From Diphasiastrum complanatum (lineage: Eukaryota > Streptophyta > Lycopodiopsida > Lycopodiales > Lycopodiaceae), in assembly GCA_029204225.1 (NCBI GenBank), contig CM055092.1, positions 76,292,590 to 76,354,589 on the forward strand: DNA of 62,000 bases, read 5' to 3'. Below are positions 23,549-32,909 of this stretch, in pieces. The position numbers were made by a program, and so were the translations under genes. The notes below the pieces were generated by a model. The model searched no databases and was not told the DNA's origin. It worked only from the letters and a program-made list of their open reading frames with translations. Numbering within the stretch: the stretch's first letter is position 1; the number at the start of each line of letters is the position of its first letter.

Positions 23549-25984
23549 TTGCATAAACTTTAAAAACTAAGTAACTTGGAATGTAACAATCAAATTGCAC
23601 CAACAAACATAAAAACTTTCTTTCTGGTACACACCAGTGGCTTCGAAGTGAAGCATGTTTGGAGAGACATGTAGATTCAGAGTCATTAGGAATTTCCAAT
23701 GAACCAATCACTGGTTGTGATGGCCTTGTTGAGTTCAAAACAGAATCTCCAACACTCAAACCATTGAGGCTAGATGAAATCACCTGTATATGATACCAAT
23801 CAAAACTACACATCACAATGCAATGGTTTGTTCTCCTATCTAAGACTATTGAAGACACATAAGGCTTCATATGCCCAAAGATATTAACGGTTTTCAATAA
23901 TACTTATAAGATTGCATGCCTGCTAATAAGAGTGCAAACATTAAATGAAAGAAATGGTCTGGTTGATTGTTAGCTGTAAGTTATAAACTAAAAACACCAA
24001 AAAACAAATGGAACAACAACAGAGTTTTAATGTATAGACCAATCAATGTAGCACAATGTAGATCAATGCTGGAACAATGATATTCACTAGTATGCTACTT
24101 ACTACATGTAAGAATAGCTAAGCTAAATTGAAATAAATTAATCTAATATCTAGTCTCTGATCAATCAACTCTTGATAATAAACTCGTGTGCTTATATGGT
24201 CCATATCATCTAATTAGAGTTGCTATCATGCCTTATTTTTCCTAGTCAATGTTACATGTTTACATCATCCATGGATAAATTCTATTTGACCACATTTATA
24301 TGCTCATTGCACTATTTACATATATCCTTATGACCAACATTAATCATAAGTCATCGATCTTATGTTGACTAGCTTAGGTGACAGAGTAACTACACCAATC
24401 TACTCTAGTGAGGCAGTGGGGGAACGTTGGGGTAGGCTAAGTTGGTGGCTTTAAGGAGTGCATCTTGGAATCTACATCAGTTGTGAGAAAATCCAACTTG
24501 GTAAGATGTGTTGGACTTTCATTCATTAACAAAGTTCGTCTTATACTTCAAATATATGTTCTATATTTTCTATGACATTGCTACTATGCCATATCATTGT
24601 AAGATCAGTGTTGCATACATACATCTTATTTTTCGTACATGGAATCTAAGCTACATTTATTTCAAAGAGCTTGTCTATGTTAGCTCCAACCATAGCTCGA
24701 GAGAGGTCGGATGTTCTCTCTACATACAACATGTGTCTAGATATCAACAATAAACAAGTTTTTGCACATGAGGATTTCTCATTTGCAGTTTGCATCTCAA
24801 CCAAGTTTTGAAAACCCCACTTTTGAGATTGGCAAAACAGGAGCAATTCTATAGGACAACAAAATTCAGACACAACTTATGCATCTAGAAGTTTGTGAGG
24901 AGCCCTACATAATTTTATTTGGGGCTTGGAAGCAATGGGATCATTTTTGTTAGTTGAAGGACAAAGAATCATTTTGAAGTAACTAGACTAGTCATATCGA
25001 AGTACTAAGTTATCCATATCAATTTTTGAAATCTTGTTCTCAATTTTTCTTCTTGTTATAAGAATCTTCAAACTCCATATACAAATCCTTACCTACAACT
25101 ACAATATATTGACGTGTTGTTCATCAACAGGTTGTGCAAGTTATAGAAACAAAGATGGCTAGAGAGTATGTTTCACTTGAGTTCGTTAAGCTTGATGGCC
25201 TTAACTATAATCATAGAACCCACGATTCCAAGAACCGTGGGTCTTGGGAACCGTGGGGTGAACTGTACCACGGAGGCCGCCAGGCTCTGGCAGAGGTGCA
25301 TCTCGCATCACTTTGTCAGGGTCACAGATTGAGGGAGAGGTATTACATGACTTCAGTCAGGCTGTGACAGAGGAGGCTGAGTCAGATTATTCTGATGATC
25401 CGGATGCCACACAGGCATCTTGAGGACATGTTTTAGATGTTGTCATGTTGTTCATTTATGTTCCATTCATATTGTGTTTCATTGAGGTCAAACCCCAGCC
25501 TTATGTGGCGGGCTCTATATGATGAAATTAGCCATCCATCATGGAAAACAAGTGAGATGCTCTGTACATGGCTAATTGATGTGTAATGAAACGGGAGGTA
25601 AGAGAAAAGAGTCAGTCCATCAAACATACATGCCCGTAGCAGTCTGAATCCACCCTAATAGACACAATGGGAAGAGGAAAACGTTTCTTGATGCATTAAA
25701 ATGGTATTGTAAGTTCTTTCCTGCCTTTTTTTTTACTGCAAGTAGAAGAGCAGCATCTTGGACTAAAGAAAATCATATTTCTTTATTCAAAGAAAATAAG
25801 CGAGAGAAATCTTGACGACTCATAGAACGAAGCTCTATATTATACGTCAGGAAACGATAGATGTCAAAATGGTTCTCACCTCTGTTAGGTATCTTTTGTT
25901 AGCGTGGTAATTATCTAGATACACTTCATCATCTTCTGTTCGAATCCTCTTTCCGTTCAAACGTGAACCTGAATCCAAGACCAT
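14729..25984 (-). CDS. Host gene, unknown protein of about 282 residues, three coding exons
   Basis: I do not recognise the product. Three minus-strand segments flanked by good splice sites join without breaking the frame: exon 1 (26003-25880, ATG at 25984), exon 2 (23783-23635) and exon 3 (15323-14729). Exon 1 ends on a codon boundary. Exon 2 is 149 nt and leaves TG, and the first G of exon 3 completes Trp: ...SLRSH-W-DDLSTLDSPM. The deduced protein has a basic N-terminal part (NGKRIRTEDDE), a segment SSSLNGLSVGDSV, then a Ser/Asp/Pro-rich region (SPMSDDSDENS, SGSPASPLSP) and a conserved-looking LRRAALLRALQMRA helix. There is no signal peptide or membrane segment. The introns are about 2.1 and 8.3 kb, the second containing gypsy E. 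A soluble, possibly nuclear regulatory protein is only a guess. The phase agreement makes the gene itself likely. Confidence 0.75.
15324..17500 (-). other. Left part of intron 2 of the host gene
   Basis: No repeat family is recognisable apart from one short coding-like stretch at 16280-16438. Ordinary AT-rich intronic sequence by inference from the flanking exons. Confidence 0.5.
16280..16438 (-). other. Short coding-like minus-strand frame inside intron 2
   Basis: A 52-codon open stretch bounded by stops reads EEIFAHILMSSRM and then TFEQCRQIDVLKRFYEG. The composition is protein-like, with charged residues and few rare codons, but there is no clear acceptor and I recognise no family. It could be an unused exon or the tail of a decayed element. 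Confidence 0.25.
17640..18205 (+). repeat. 5' LTR region of gypsy E
   Basis: Identified because 17876-17933 (GTTGGCATTTGGCC...GGACATATTACT) recurs in reverse complement at 20545-20605. It has a TATA box near 18020 and abuts the primer site. The left boundary is not visible. Confidence 0.5.
18213..18224 (+). other. Primer-binding site of gypsy E
   Basis: TGGTATCAGAGC exactly, complementary to the initiator-Met tRNA 3' end. Confidence 0.85.
18240..18800 (+). repeat. C/T-rich leader with CTCCATCGCTGCC repeats
   Basis: Between the primer site and gag, the words CTCCATCGCTGCC and CCTGCTCCTCCATCACTACC recur. One block of about 35 bases is repeated at 18284 and 18354. Long proline/serine-rich open frames here only reflect the composition. 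Confidence 0.7.
18873..20020 (+). pseudogene. Gypsy E gag with zinc knuckle (broken)
   Basis: The start MAHSPTPSETAQ is followed by a coiled-coil-like stretch (LSDQFHRMDDTLSGL), a stop at 19107, the capsid-like block HLDGRAATWWRVY...DWEGLHIWHTF and RDTFRSLTQTSDLASYKNQF in another frame. A proline/serine-rich linker then leads to CFRYKSPDHFARDC, a zinc knuckle whose second Cys is Tyr. An 18-base duplication (CTACAACCCACTGAGCTTAGTT) near 19560 also disturbs the frame. This is typical plant Ty3/gypsy gag. Confidence 0.85.
20020..20545 (+). pseudogene. Gypsy E integrase core (broken)
   Basis: [38 protein letters not shown] is the gypsy integrase core around the first catalytic Asp. RTILFDWDSKFTS corresponds to the second (consensus S-D-R-D-x-x-F). 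HSTSDGQ precedes the site of the catalytic Glu, after which the frame breaks. Further codons (NNSPVSTNTGVSPFLLVHGP) follow to the junction at 20545. Confidence 0.85.
20545..21430 (-). mobile_element. Gypsy E, right half in reverse orientation: integrase C-terminus, chromodomain, LTR start
   Basis: On the minus strand the frame 21430-20756 begins FNGPHFLFWPP and continues with the integrase C-terminal block (QRYQTSLDRHRRHVEFQLGDMVYLRL, KLAPRYYGPYRI). It ends with a chromodomain-like segment (QIQFLVQWDGCPIEEATWEP), typical of chromoviruses. After the stop comes GTCGGGGAGAG (about 20702-20712) and then LTR sequence down to 20545, matching 17876-17933 inverted. It begins at nearly the same codon where the plus-strand half stops (GP-x-FLF). 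Confidence 0.8.
21431..22650. other. Intronic sequence, nothing assigned
   Basis: No coding domain, LTR or tandem repeat recognised. Part of intron 2. Confidence 0.5.
22660..22880. repeat. Three imperfect copies of an AGAGGTATGTTCTTCAT unit
   Basis: GTTGTCTCATA.TG..AGAGGTATGTTCTTCATA occurs at 22660 and 22786, with a shorter copy (GAGGTATGCTCTTCA) at 22734. The 88-residue open frame here is a product of this repetition. Confidence 0.7.
23081..23345 (-). other. Exon-like coiled-coil frame with one stop, in intron 2
   Basis: Acceptor-like CTTGTAG and donor-like GAAG|GTACTTTG bound 265 bases that stay in one frame except for a single TAA at 23186-23184. The peptide is helical (QRCLLSQYTLLMDTLDRHDE, then RIENLHMEQSLKALEVYMES). 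If spliced after exon 2 of the host gene it would give TG|A, an immediate stop, so it is not part of the main coding sequence. Possible explanations are an exon of a decayed gene, or a poison exon. Confidence 0.3.
23443..23548. repeat. Compound microsatellite (GAGT)n-(GT)n-(GA)n
   Basis: Four or five GAGT units lead into about 29 GT dinucleotides (about 23464-23522), followed by about 13 GA dinucleotides. Confidence 0.95.
23635..23783 (-). CDS. Coding exon 2 of the host gene
   Basis: Acceptor ATCATATACAG precedes GTGATTTCATC, and donor GTGTGTACC follows AGCCACTG. It encodes VISSSLNGLSVGDSVL...LRSH plus two bases. A GT/GA microsatellite lies in the intron about 90 bases beyond the donor. Confidence 0.75.
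23784..25879 (-). other. Intron 1 of the host gene
   Basis: No element recognised. A plus-strand frame at 25134-25367 (start MQVIETKMAREYVSLEF) and a small inverted repeat ACCCACG/CGTGGGT near 25220-25245 are present, without a family assignment. Confidence 0.5.
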
Positions 25985-26003
25985 CACTTCAACCTTGCTC
26001 TTC
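25880..26003 (-). CDS. Coding exon 1 of the host gene
   Basis: Acceptor TTTCTCGTTCAG precedes the exon on the minus strand and donor GTGAGAACC follows it. The open frame reads KSKVEVMVLDSGSRL...KRYLTE. The Met in EVMVLD is the chosen start, because no upstream exon can be placed in frame with certainty. If an upstream coding exon exists, the six residues before this Met would also be translated. Confidence 0.7.
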
Positions 26004-26167
26004 CTGAACGAGAAATGGAACAAATAAGAATAATGATGACAAGGAATAATGGTCTTCCAAAGAAGAAAACTCTGCGTCGTGCTACTAATAAGGCACGCAG
26101 ATCTAGCATGAAAAAGCTCTCTGGACAGAACTTTGACAAGTCAGTTGAAGTACGCTTCACGGATAAC

Positions 26168-26620
26168 ATGAATCAAAGCTTTCTAACAATGAGAATAATG
26201 ATAACGATATAAGAATAAGCAAAACAGGACAACAAGGCTGTTTAGACAGCGCCATTTACCTCCCGTCAATTGACTTGAAACTTAGAGCAAATCAAGGAAA
26301 CTACTATGAGGAAAAAATGAACCAAAGCTTTAGCACTGATACTAACAACAATGATAGCAGTAACAATAATAAGCAACACAGACAACAAGGCTGTCAGCGC
26401 CATTTACCTCCGGTGGATTGACTTGAAACTAAGTGCAAAACAAGGAAACTATTATCAGAAAAACATGAAGCAAATCTTTACTAAAATAACACTAATGGTA
26501 ATAATAATGGCAGTAGCAATAATAAGCAGCAGATAACAAGGCACATAGCGCCATTTACCTCCCGTTGAATGACTTTAAACTTTTGGAGCAAATGGGGGAA
26601 ACTGCTGTCAAGAAAATCTA
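26168..26620 (-). repeat. Three tandem copies of an exon-like block upstream of exon 1
   Basis: A unit of about 150 bases is repeated three times. On the minus strand each copy has a pyrimidine-rich tract ending in AG, about 41-46 bases beginning (CA)GTTTCC and ending in GGGAG or CGGAG, and then GTAAATGGCGC, a strong donor. The exon-like cores are at 26559-26604, 26408-26448 and 26260-26300. The AT-rich, AATAATAA-containing parts between them look intronic. The outermost copy (26604-26559) has the best acceptor, TTTTCTTGACAG. Probably 5' UTR or alternative first-exon material of the host gene. Confidence 0.6.
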
Positions 26621-26900
26621 CATCATTAAACCGTTCGTGAAACTTAAGCCCTAGCTATCCTCCTGGTTGAAGCTGCGCTGCAAAATTCGAATAACAGAGA
26701 TAGATCTGTGCATCTCAAGTACATCCAAGACATTTTATTATGGCCGAGATGCGTTTAAGGGACAGCAACGAGATGAGAACTGAACAGAATACCAAACTGA
26801 TGAACTGCTACATAAGTGTCTAGCTATGAAGTAGAATGCAATCGCCTGTCAGAGCTCTGTCTAGCTTTCATCGTCATCCTCGTTCCAGGGAGGGCGTATC

Positions 26901-27490
26901 GATGGGACTTAATTTTACGATATTAACTTGGATTTTTGCCACGTGTCAATCCTGCCACTTAAACTCTTTGAGTGGATTTTCTTGCGACGTGGCAAGATCT
27001 GAACGCTTTTGATGCAATCGAACGATGCGGGCTATAAATTATAGGTGCCTTTAAGATACCGGGCGAATCGACGCCTTGTTCGCCATGCCCGTATAATGGG
27101 ACTTAATGGCACGAGGTATTTGAAGTCTCACCACTTGGATTTCAGCCACGTGATGCGCTTTCCACATGGATTAGTTTCCGATGGTTGATCGTCAGAAGGT
27201 GTGGCAAGATCTGAATGTCTATGCACAATCCAACGGTGGCGGATCTGATCTCGTTGTGAGTTCTTCACACAATCTATCAACAAATGATTATGTTCTCCAC
27301 GTCGGTACAAATATTTATAGCAGCCAGGACAGCCCGTATCCAAGGACTTTACGAGTTGGGCCTGCCCCGCAAAAAACGTACACAGGACCAGTCCAAAAGA
27401 TTCTCAACTTCAACATTCGCCACGTGGCATAAACTTTTAGTTTACCCATAAGCAAAGCTCTACACAAATTTGAAGGCTATATATAAATTG
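26901..27490. promoter_or_regulatory. Repeated G-box plus TATA region at the 5' side of the host gene
   Basis: A promoter-like block of about 200 bases is duplicated. GATGGGACTTAAT at 26901 recurs as AATGGGACTTAAT at 27095, GCCACGTG at 26938 and 27145, and GTGGCAAGATCTGAA at 26989 and 27201. TATAAATTATA lies at 27033-27043 and TATTTATAG near 27310. A third module has the perfect palindrome GCCACGTGGC (27419-27428) followed 50 bases later by TATATATAAA (27478-27487). GCCACGTG is the core bound by plant bZIP and bHLH factors. TATAAATTATA works as a TATA box on either strand, so this could serve the minus-strand gene or fire rightwards. Confidence 0.55.
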
Positions 27491-28548
27491 AAATTGTTGC
27501 ACTCACACCGGGGAAGGCGCACAATGAGTCACTAATTTAATTCCACACCAATTGATATTTGCAATTACTTGACTATTGGCTGTCCAACTACTTGACTATT
27601 GACTATCCAACTTTCCTCGAGCTACTCTTGAGCAACTAAAATCAAGAGCACCCTTTTGATAATAAAGCAAACAATCTCGCTCACTATGAGTGGTTCGCAA
27701 CTCTCTTTGCCCAGCCCTTTCTCTTGTCTTAGCATCTAAGATGACAGACAACAAACCACCCCTCTTTCATACTTTTACTTGCCTTTACATGGCAAGCGAA
27801 TTATTACACCTCCGCCACCACATGGTGGCAACTCATAGTAAGTAAGAAGAGGAGGAGGCCCTTTTTTTCACATAGACCAATGCTTCTTGCTTTTTCAAGG
27901 GAAGCTCGAACTTGGGACCAAAGAAACTTTGGATTGTAAGCTAACGAATGGAGCCAACCCTCAAGGAAAGATTGTGTTTAATTAAGAGGCTATATGCGTT
28001 AAGTTTTAAGTCATCCTAACTTTGCCATTAATCACATAAGCGACAAGGCATAAATTCTAATGCTTCTTAATTCTTGGAAGATTGATTGCATCATTTTAGT
28101 TCATATGAGAAAGAAAATGGAATAAACTTGTATATCATTGTCCATTTCACTGTCAATGTGCCAAGTAGCGATTAGAACATGAGTCACTTGTTTAAGAATT
28201 ATGTCTTGAAGCAATTTTGCCTCGCCTTCCAAGCTTATTTGTTTTTGCCAAGCAACTCGCAAATCTCTTAAAGGACAAAAGCCTAAGGAGATGACTATGA
28301 CCTCGTGGGTCCCAATTTAGGAGACGTGGGGGACAATGGAAGAGTCTTGGGAGGTGGTTGGAACAAGGACAACTTTGTTCATCATGATTGCATCACATGA
28401 TGTGTGAGTTTGCAGTTTTGGCTACTTTCCCCCAAGCTATTATACTATAGTTTTGAATTTCAACCTTTGAATCAACTAGTTTGATCTTGCCCATAATATT
28501 ATTAGGTGTTCAATAGTCAAAGAGTCAAGTCAAAATCAACATAACGTT
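27491..28548. other. Unassigned intergenic sequence
   Basis: No gene, LTR or clear repeat seen. If the third TATA module at 27478 drives rightward transcription, its product would lie here, but no convincing frame is present. Confidence 0.45.
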
Positions 28549-28622
28549 AAGTTTTTTGAGTGACCACTTGGTAAAGTAGTCAAGCTAAGTTTTTTGAGTG
28601 ACCACGTGGTAAAGTAGTCAAG
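28549..28622. repeat. Two-copy tandem repeat of about 39 bases
   Basis: AAGTTTTTTGAGTGACCAC.TGGTAAAGTAGTCAAG is present twice in a row, with a third partial echo (TTTGTTGAGTGCCCATGGT) after it. Confidence 0.8.
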
Positions 28623-28845
28623 TGAAAGTTAAAAGTACATCAAGTTTGTTGAGTGCCCATGGTGAGACTAACGCAATAACCACATGATATGAGGTTATGT
28701 TTTGGGGTAGTTTTATTGAGCTCAATTGACCTAGACCAAAAATCGTCGACGGGATAACCTCTACCTCAATATATAGAGAATAGGATCCTGTGCATGAACC
28801 CATGCAATCCCCATGCAGGTCAACTATACATAGATCACAGCTCTT

Positions 28846-29024
28846 CGTGCATACCTCCTGCCTATAACAGTCACACGTACATGCACTACTCCATATGTCT
28901 CAATTAGAGTGTCTGGGTCCTCTCAAGGTCAATAGTCACCAACAGGCCTCGATGTGGAATAAAATCTAGGCCGGTCTACCATATTAGGACTATTTCATGT
29001 CCATAATTGAATATGGTCGTAACA
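28846..29024 (-). repeat. 3' LTR (partial) of gypsy G
   Basis: On the minus strand it begins TGTTACGACCATATT at 29024, right after the purine tract AAGAGAAGAAGAA. It matches the 5' LTR down to GGAGGTATGCA near 28846, where similarity stops, so most of the LTR is lost. Confidence 0.7.
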
Positions 29025-29223
29025 TTCTTCTTCTCTTAAACAGGTTATGTCCTGAGAACAGGAAAAAAGAATACATGAAACTATTCCTTAAGCTTTCAAA
29101 TCTTTCCCATGAATCATTATCCTTAGTTTGATCTTTCCATCTGAATAAGTACTCAGAGATGCAACAATATTTAAATTGCTTGCCTCTACTCATGAATACT
29201 AATTCAAATTCCCAGAGATACAC
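29025..29223 (-). pseudogene. Chromodomain at the end of gypsy G integrase
   Basis: The frame contains EYLFRWKDQTKDNDSWERFESLRN, then FSGHNLFKRRRM. The pattern Y-L-x-x-W-K ... W-E is the integrase-attached chromodomain of chromoviruses, thought to guide insertion into marked chromatin. It runs to within a few bases of the polypurine tract. Confidence 0.75.
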
Positions 29224-30556
29224 TATGCTATAAATTTTCCAGATGGGTTGATCTTATCCAAAATAAATCATCACCTTCATGTAATCCCAATTATATGAAA
29301 CACTGGGTGATTTTACTTTATTTCAAAAATCAAATCTAAAAGCTGAAGGAATTCCATGTCAATTTTTTGCATAAAATAAGGCTTCTTGGTACAAATATTC
29401 TTAGAATATCCAACTATTCTAAAATACGACAATTCAGTCATCTAAAATCTCTAGGAGATCCATTAAGTCTCAAACATTTATAACTCAAACCAAAGTATTG
29501 TAGTTACTCTAATGAGTTAACAGCCCCATTTCTAGCATCATATGTAAGAAATCAGCAACTATTTGTATCTTAATAGATTTATCTGTCTCCTATAAATCTG
29601 GAGATATATACTGAACTTTGCACTCAAGAACTTACAGACTACAATCAATAAGGTAGGCAAATTCCTCATAAGTAAGCAATTACTAAATGAAAATGCCTGT
29701 GAGATCCACACAATCTCAAGTATGTGCAGGAGTAAAGAAATTTAGAGTTCAACCAACAGATCTAAATCCTTGACTCACCCAATTGATCAATAATTACTCA
29801 TTAACTTAAGAATCCTCACATTTTCTTATAAGCTTCTAATGACCTCTAAGTATCTATTTATGATCCATCAATCATAAACATTTAGAATCTTATGATTCGT
29901 TAATCATAGTTTAGAAGATTCTAAAACCATACTTAATCATTGGAAAATATTGGAGTATAATCACAGCATACTACTCAGGAAATATAAGAATCATTCTGAA
30001 ATCTTTTCCACAAGGAAAATCATCGGATTTCAAGAATATTCTTCCAATCCGATTCTTAAGCAAATTATGAGTTCCAAATTTTACAACCACCAAAGTATTT
30101 AAAGACCATTATAATATTTATCTTTAATAACATAAACTTTATACAATCTCCTAGAACATCATCTAGAGATTACAAAGTTCTGCTGAATTCCATCTAATTT
30201 AGTTTACCATCCTTAGAACCATTGGGATCCGGTATCCAATTGAGCTCTCTGGGATACAATCACTAATGTGTTAAGTCTATTCCTCAACTGAGAAATACTC
30301 ATCCAAGAATTCAGTATCCTATGCACACAATTTCCTGATGAATCCAAATGACCCATAAATTATGTGTCTTACAAACAATACACACAAAACAAACAGTTTT
30401 CGGTGAACTCTCTTCACATTGTCCGTTTTAGCAATTAACTTCCACAGGAGTAAATCAACTACTCAAGTTAATTGCTAATGATTTAGAAATCTTAAATGTC
30501 TAGGTGAAGAATTCAATTATACTAGTATAACACCACATTTAGATCCTTATTCAAAT

Positions 30557-31136
30557 TGTTAGAATTTAGCAATTTTCACATGGTTTTTGATGAATATTAG
30601 ACATCTATGTGGATCCACACGTGTGAGGACCTGTCCACACGTGTGAAATGACACTTTTAATATTCAGATCCATTTTGATTAGCTTTCATTTGAGTCTAAT
30701 ATGACATCTCCTAAATTATAGGAGTTAGGTCCTAGATTGTAGGAATCTAGAAGGTCAACACAAACCACCAATGGATGATATGGCAAACTTGATAGATCTT
30801 ATCCAAAGTGGATATGGATAAGTACAATGAGTTGTCCTACACGTTCTGGATGTAGCTTAGAGAGAGATTGTGGTGATTTTGTACATTTTTGAGCTAATGA
30901 TTAGAAATCTTGGTTTGTGTAGCTATCATTGTGTTTTGACTCTCTTAAGCACTTTCTGTGTGGATGAATTCTTTGTAAATGATAAATAAACTATTTCTCT
31001 GTTATCAGGCCGTACAGTAGCTGTACTTCACATGTGTGAAGCCAGGGATCATCTTTTTTTATTGTTCTTGCTTGGAATCACAAAGATTGTCTAGATTTGG
31101 AAGCTAGTCTTGATATAGATCAAGATCCACACCTTT
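30557..31136 (+). repeat. 5' LTR of copia C (3' end altered)
   Basis: It matches the 3' LTR up to GATCAAGATCC at about 31136, then diverges completely. The last 80-90 bases expected from the 3' LTR are missing and another sequence, itself carrying CTCACATGTGTGAG (31196-31209), follows. It carries CACACGTGTG at 30616-30625 and 30636-30645, exactly 20 bases apart, and the module GTACAG-TAG-CTGTAC plus TTCACATGTGTGAA at 31012-31040. Confidence 0.85.
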
Positions 31137-31657
31137 TCTAATAGTTTATTTGTGATGTTGAGGTTCAGATTAGTGTGTAAAGTTCATATGTACTTCTCAC
31201 ATGTGTGAGAGGCTGCTGGAGTTGTACTTTCACCAAAACTTTGTGTTTTTTCAATATTTGAGCTCAAACAAGTTGTGTAGAGTGAAACTAGTGATGTGCT
31301 TATGAAAAACCATTGTTTCCATTAGAGATTTGATGAGTAAATGGTGTTAGAATCTTATTAAACCTACAATTCCTTGTGAGAGAGTTTGAGGCTTATGTTT
31401 TTAGTTCAAGAGTGAAACTAAAACCGATTCTAACCACCATAGGAAGGCATTGGCACTTCCAAAAATCAAATCCTAGGTTCTAAGTAAATAGATTGTGTTG
31501 AATACACTTTCCCAAATCTTTTTGAGTTCAAGATCATTATAGATTTTGCTTCTTGAGTCTAGTGAGATTCAAGAGAGTAGCATTTTAGCTAAATTTTGAG
31601 AAAGGAAGAAGGGAAAGCCTTTGAATAGTACATTTATTGTACTTGTTACTAGATATA

Positions 31658-32527
31658 ATGGGTTCAATTGGAGCCTATCTTCTTGAGGCTATTGAAAGGC
31701 TAAATTCTAATAATTATTCAACTTGGAAAATAAGAATGGAATCACTACTTGTGCTCCAAGATATGTTTGATCTTGTCATAGGAGAGGAAGAAGAACCTCA
31801 AGGAGGGCAAGATCAAGTGAGGTACAAAGAGAGAGCTAGACTAGCATTACATTGTTTGAAAATGAATGTTAGTAATGAACTTCTAAAGGAAGTAACATCT
31901 TTGTACCTCGGCCAATGAGGCATGGAACTACCTCAAAGAGATTTATGAATCCAAAAATACCTCTAGAGTGCTTATGAATAGAAACAAAGTTTTTCAAAGC
32001 ATTAGAGGAGTGATGAGAGTGCTCAAGAGTATGTCTTGAGAATAAAATCTCTCAACAAAGAACTTTCCATCATTAGTGAGGGTATTCATGATGATGAACT
32101 TGTTCCAATCATTTTGAATGGTCTTGGAGATGAGTTCTCCAATCTTGTACAAACCTTTGCTTTTTAAGATGCACTACCTTCCATTGACAAGCTCCATAGT
32201 GTGCTTATGGCCGAGGAGAGTAGGATCCTTCATGTCAAGCAAAGGATTGGATCCTTAAAGTTGCATGATGGTGATGAGAAGGCCAACTTCTCAAGAAAGG
32301 GAAAGGCAAAGTCAAAGAAGAAGATCCAACACAAGGAGACCAAGAATGATGATCAACCATCTAGCTCCAAAGGTGGAAAGAAGAACAAAGCCAAACTCAA
32401 GTGCTTCTTTTGTGGAAAGAAGGGGCACTTTGCATCCGAATGTTTCAAGAAGAAGAATGCACAAGAGAGAGCAAACAAGGCAACCTCACTCTTGAGGAAG
32501 ATGAGGATGAAGTGGATTCATCCTTGA
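31658..32527 (+). pseudogene. Copia C gag (broken)
   Basis: ATG at 31658 gives MGSIGAYLLEAIERL, then NSNNYSTWKIRMESLL, the usual copia gag N-terminus. A frameshift after SLYLG near 31912 interrupts it. The remainder (NGLGDEFSNLVQTF, a stop, LHSVLMAEESRIL) can be followed in other frames. A CCHC zinc knuckle, CFFCGKKGHFASEC, is intact near 32401-32442. Lysine-rich linkers flank the knuckle. Confidence 0.9.
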
Positions 32528-32909
32528 TGGCTTCTACATCAACATCAAAGAGCTACTCCAATGACACATGGTAGATTGATAGTGGGGCTAGTTCACACAT
32601 GACATTCCAAAAGGATTTTTTCTCAACTCTTGTACCTTTTGTAGGTTGTAAAAAGTCTATTCTAACAGCAAGTGATCAAGAATGTAGAATATATGGAGTG
32701 GGAACTATTCCCTTAAGTCTTGGATCCTCTAAAAGAGTATATCTTGATAATGTACTCTATGTTCCTACACTCACTAAGAATTTGTTAAGTGTAGGACAAT
32801 TGATGGATGATGGCTTAGATGTCCATTTTAAGCAAGGTGTTTGCTCCATAATGATGAATAATACTTGCATTGTAAAGGGATTCAAGCAAGGAAGGCTCCT
32901 AACTCTGTT
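32528..32909 (+). pseudogene. Copia C protease (broken)
   Basis: The active-site block reads W-stop-IDSGASSHM: TAG replaces the codon before Ile, while Asp-Ser-Gly is kept. The frame continues through VLYVPTLTKNLLSVGQLMDDG to FKQGRLLTL, where the foreign RT piece begins. Confidence 0.85.

Noticed and set aside
23433-23630. Histidine/threonine repeat protein on the minus strand
   Set aside because: Translation of the GT microsatellite read through the donor site of exon 2; only 23635-23783 is coding.
25134-25367. Plus-strand 77-codon frame in intron 1
   Set aside because: Starts protein-like (AREYVSLEFVKLDGL) but then runs into GC-rich sequence with an inverted repeat; no family recognised and wrong strand for the host gene.
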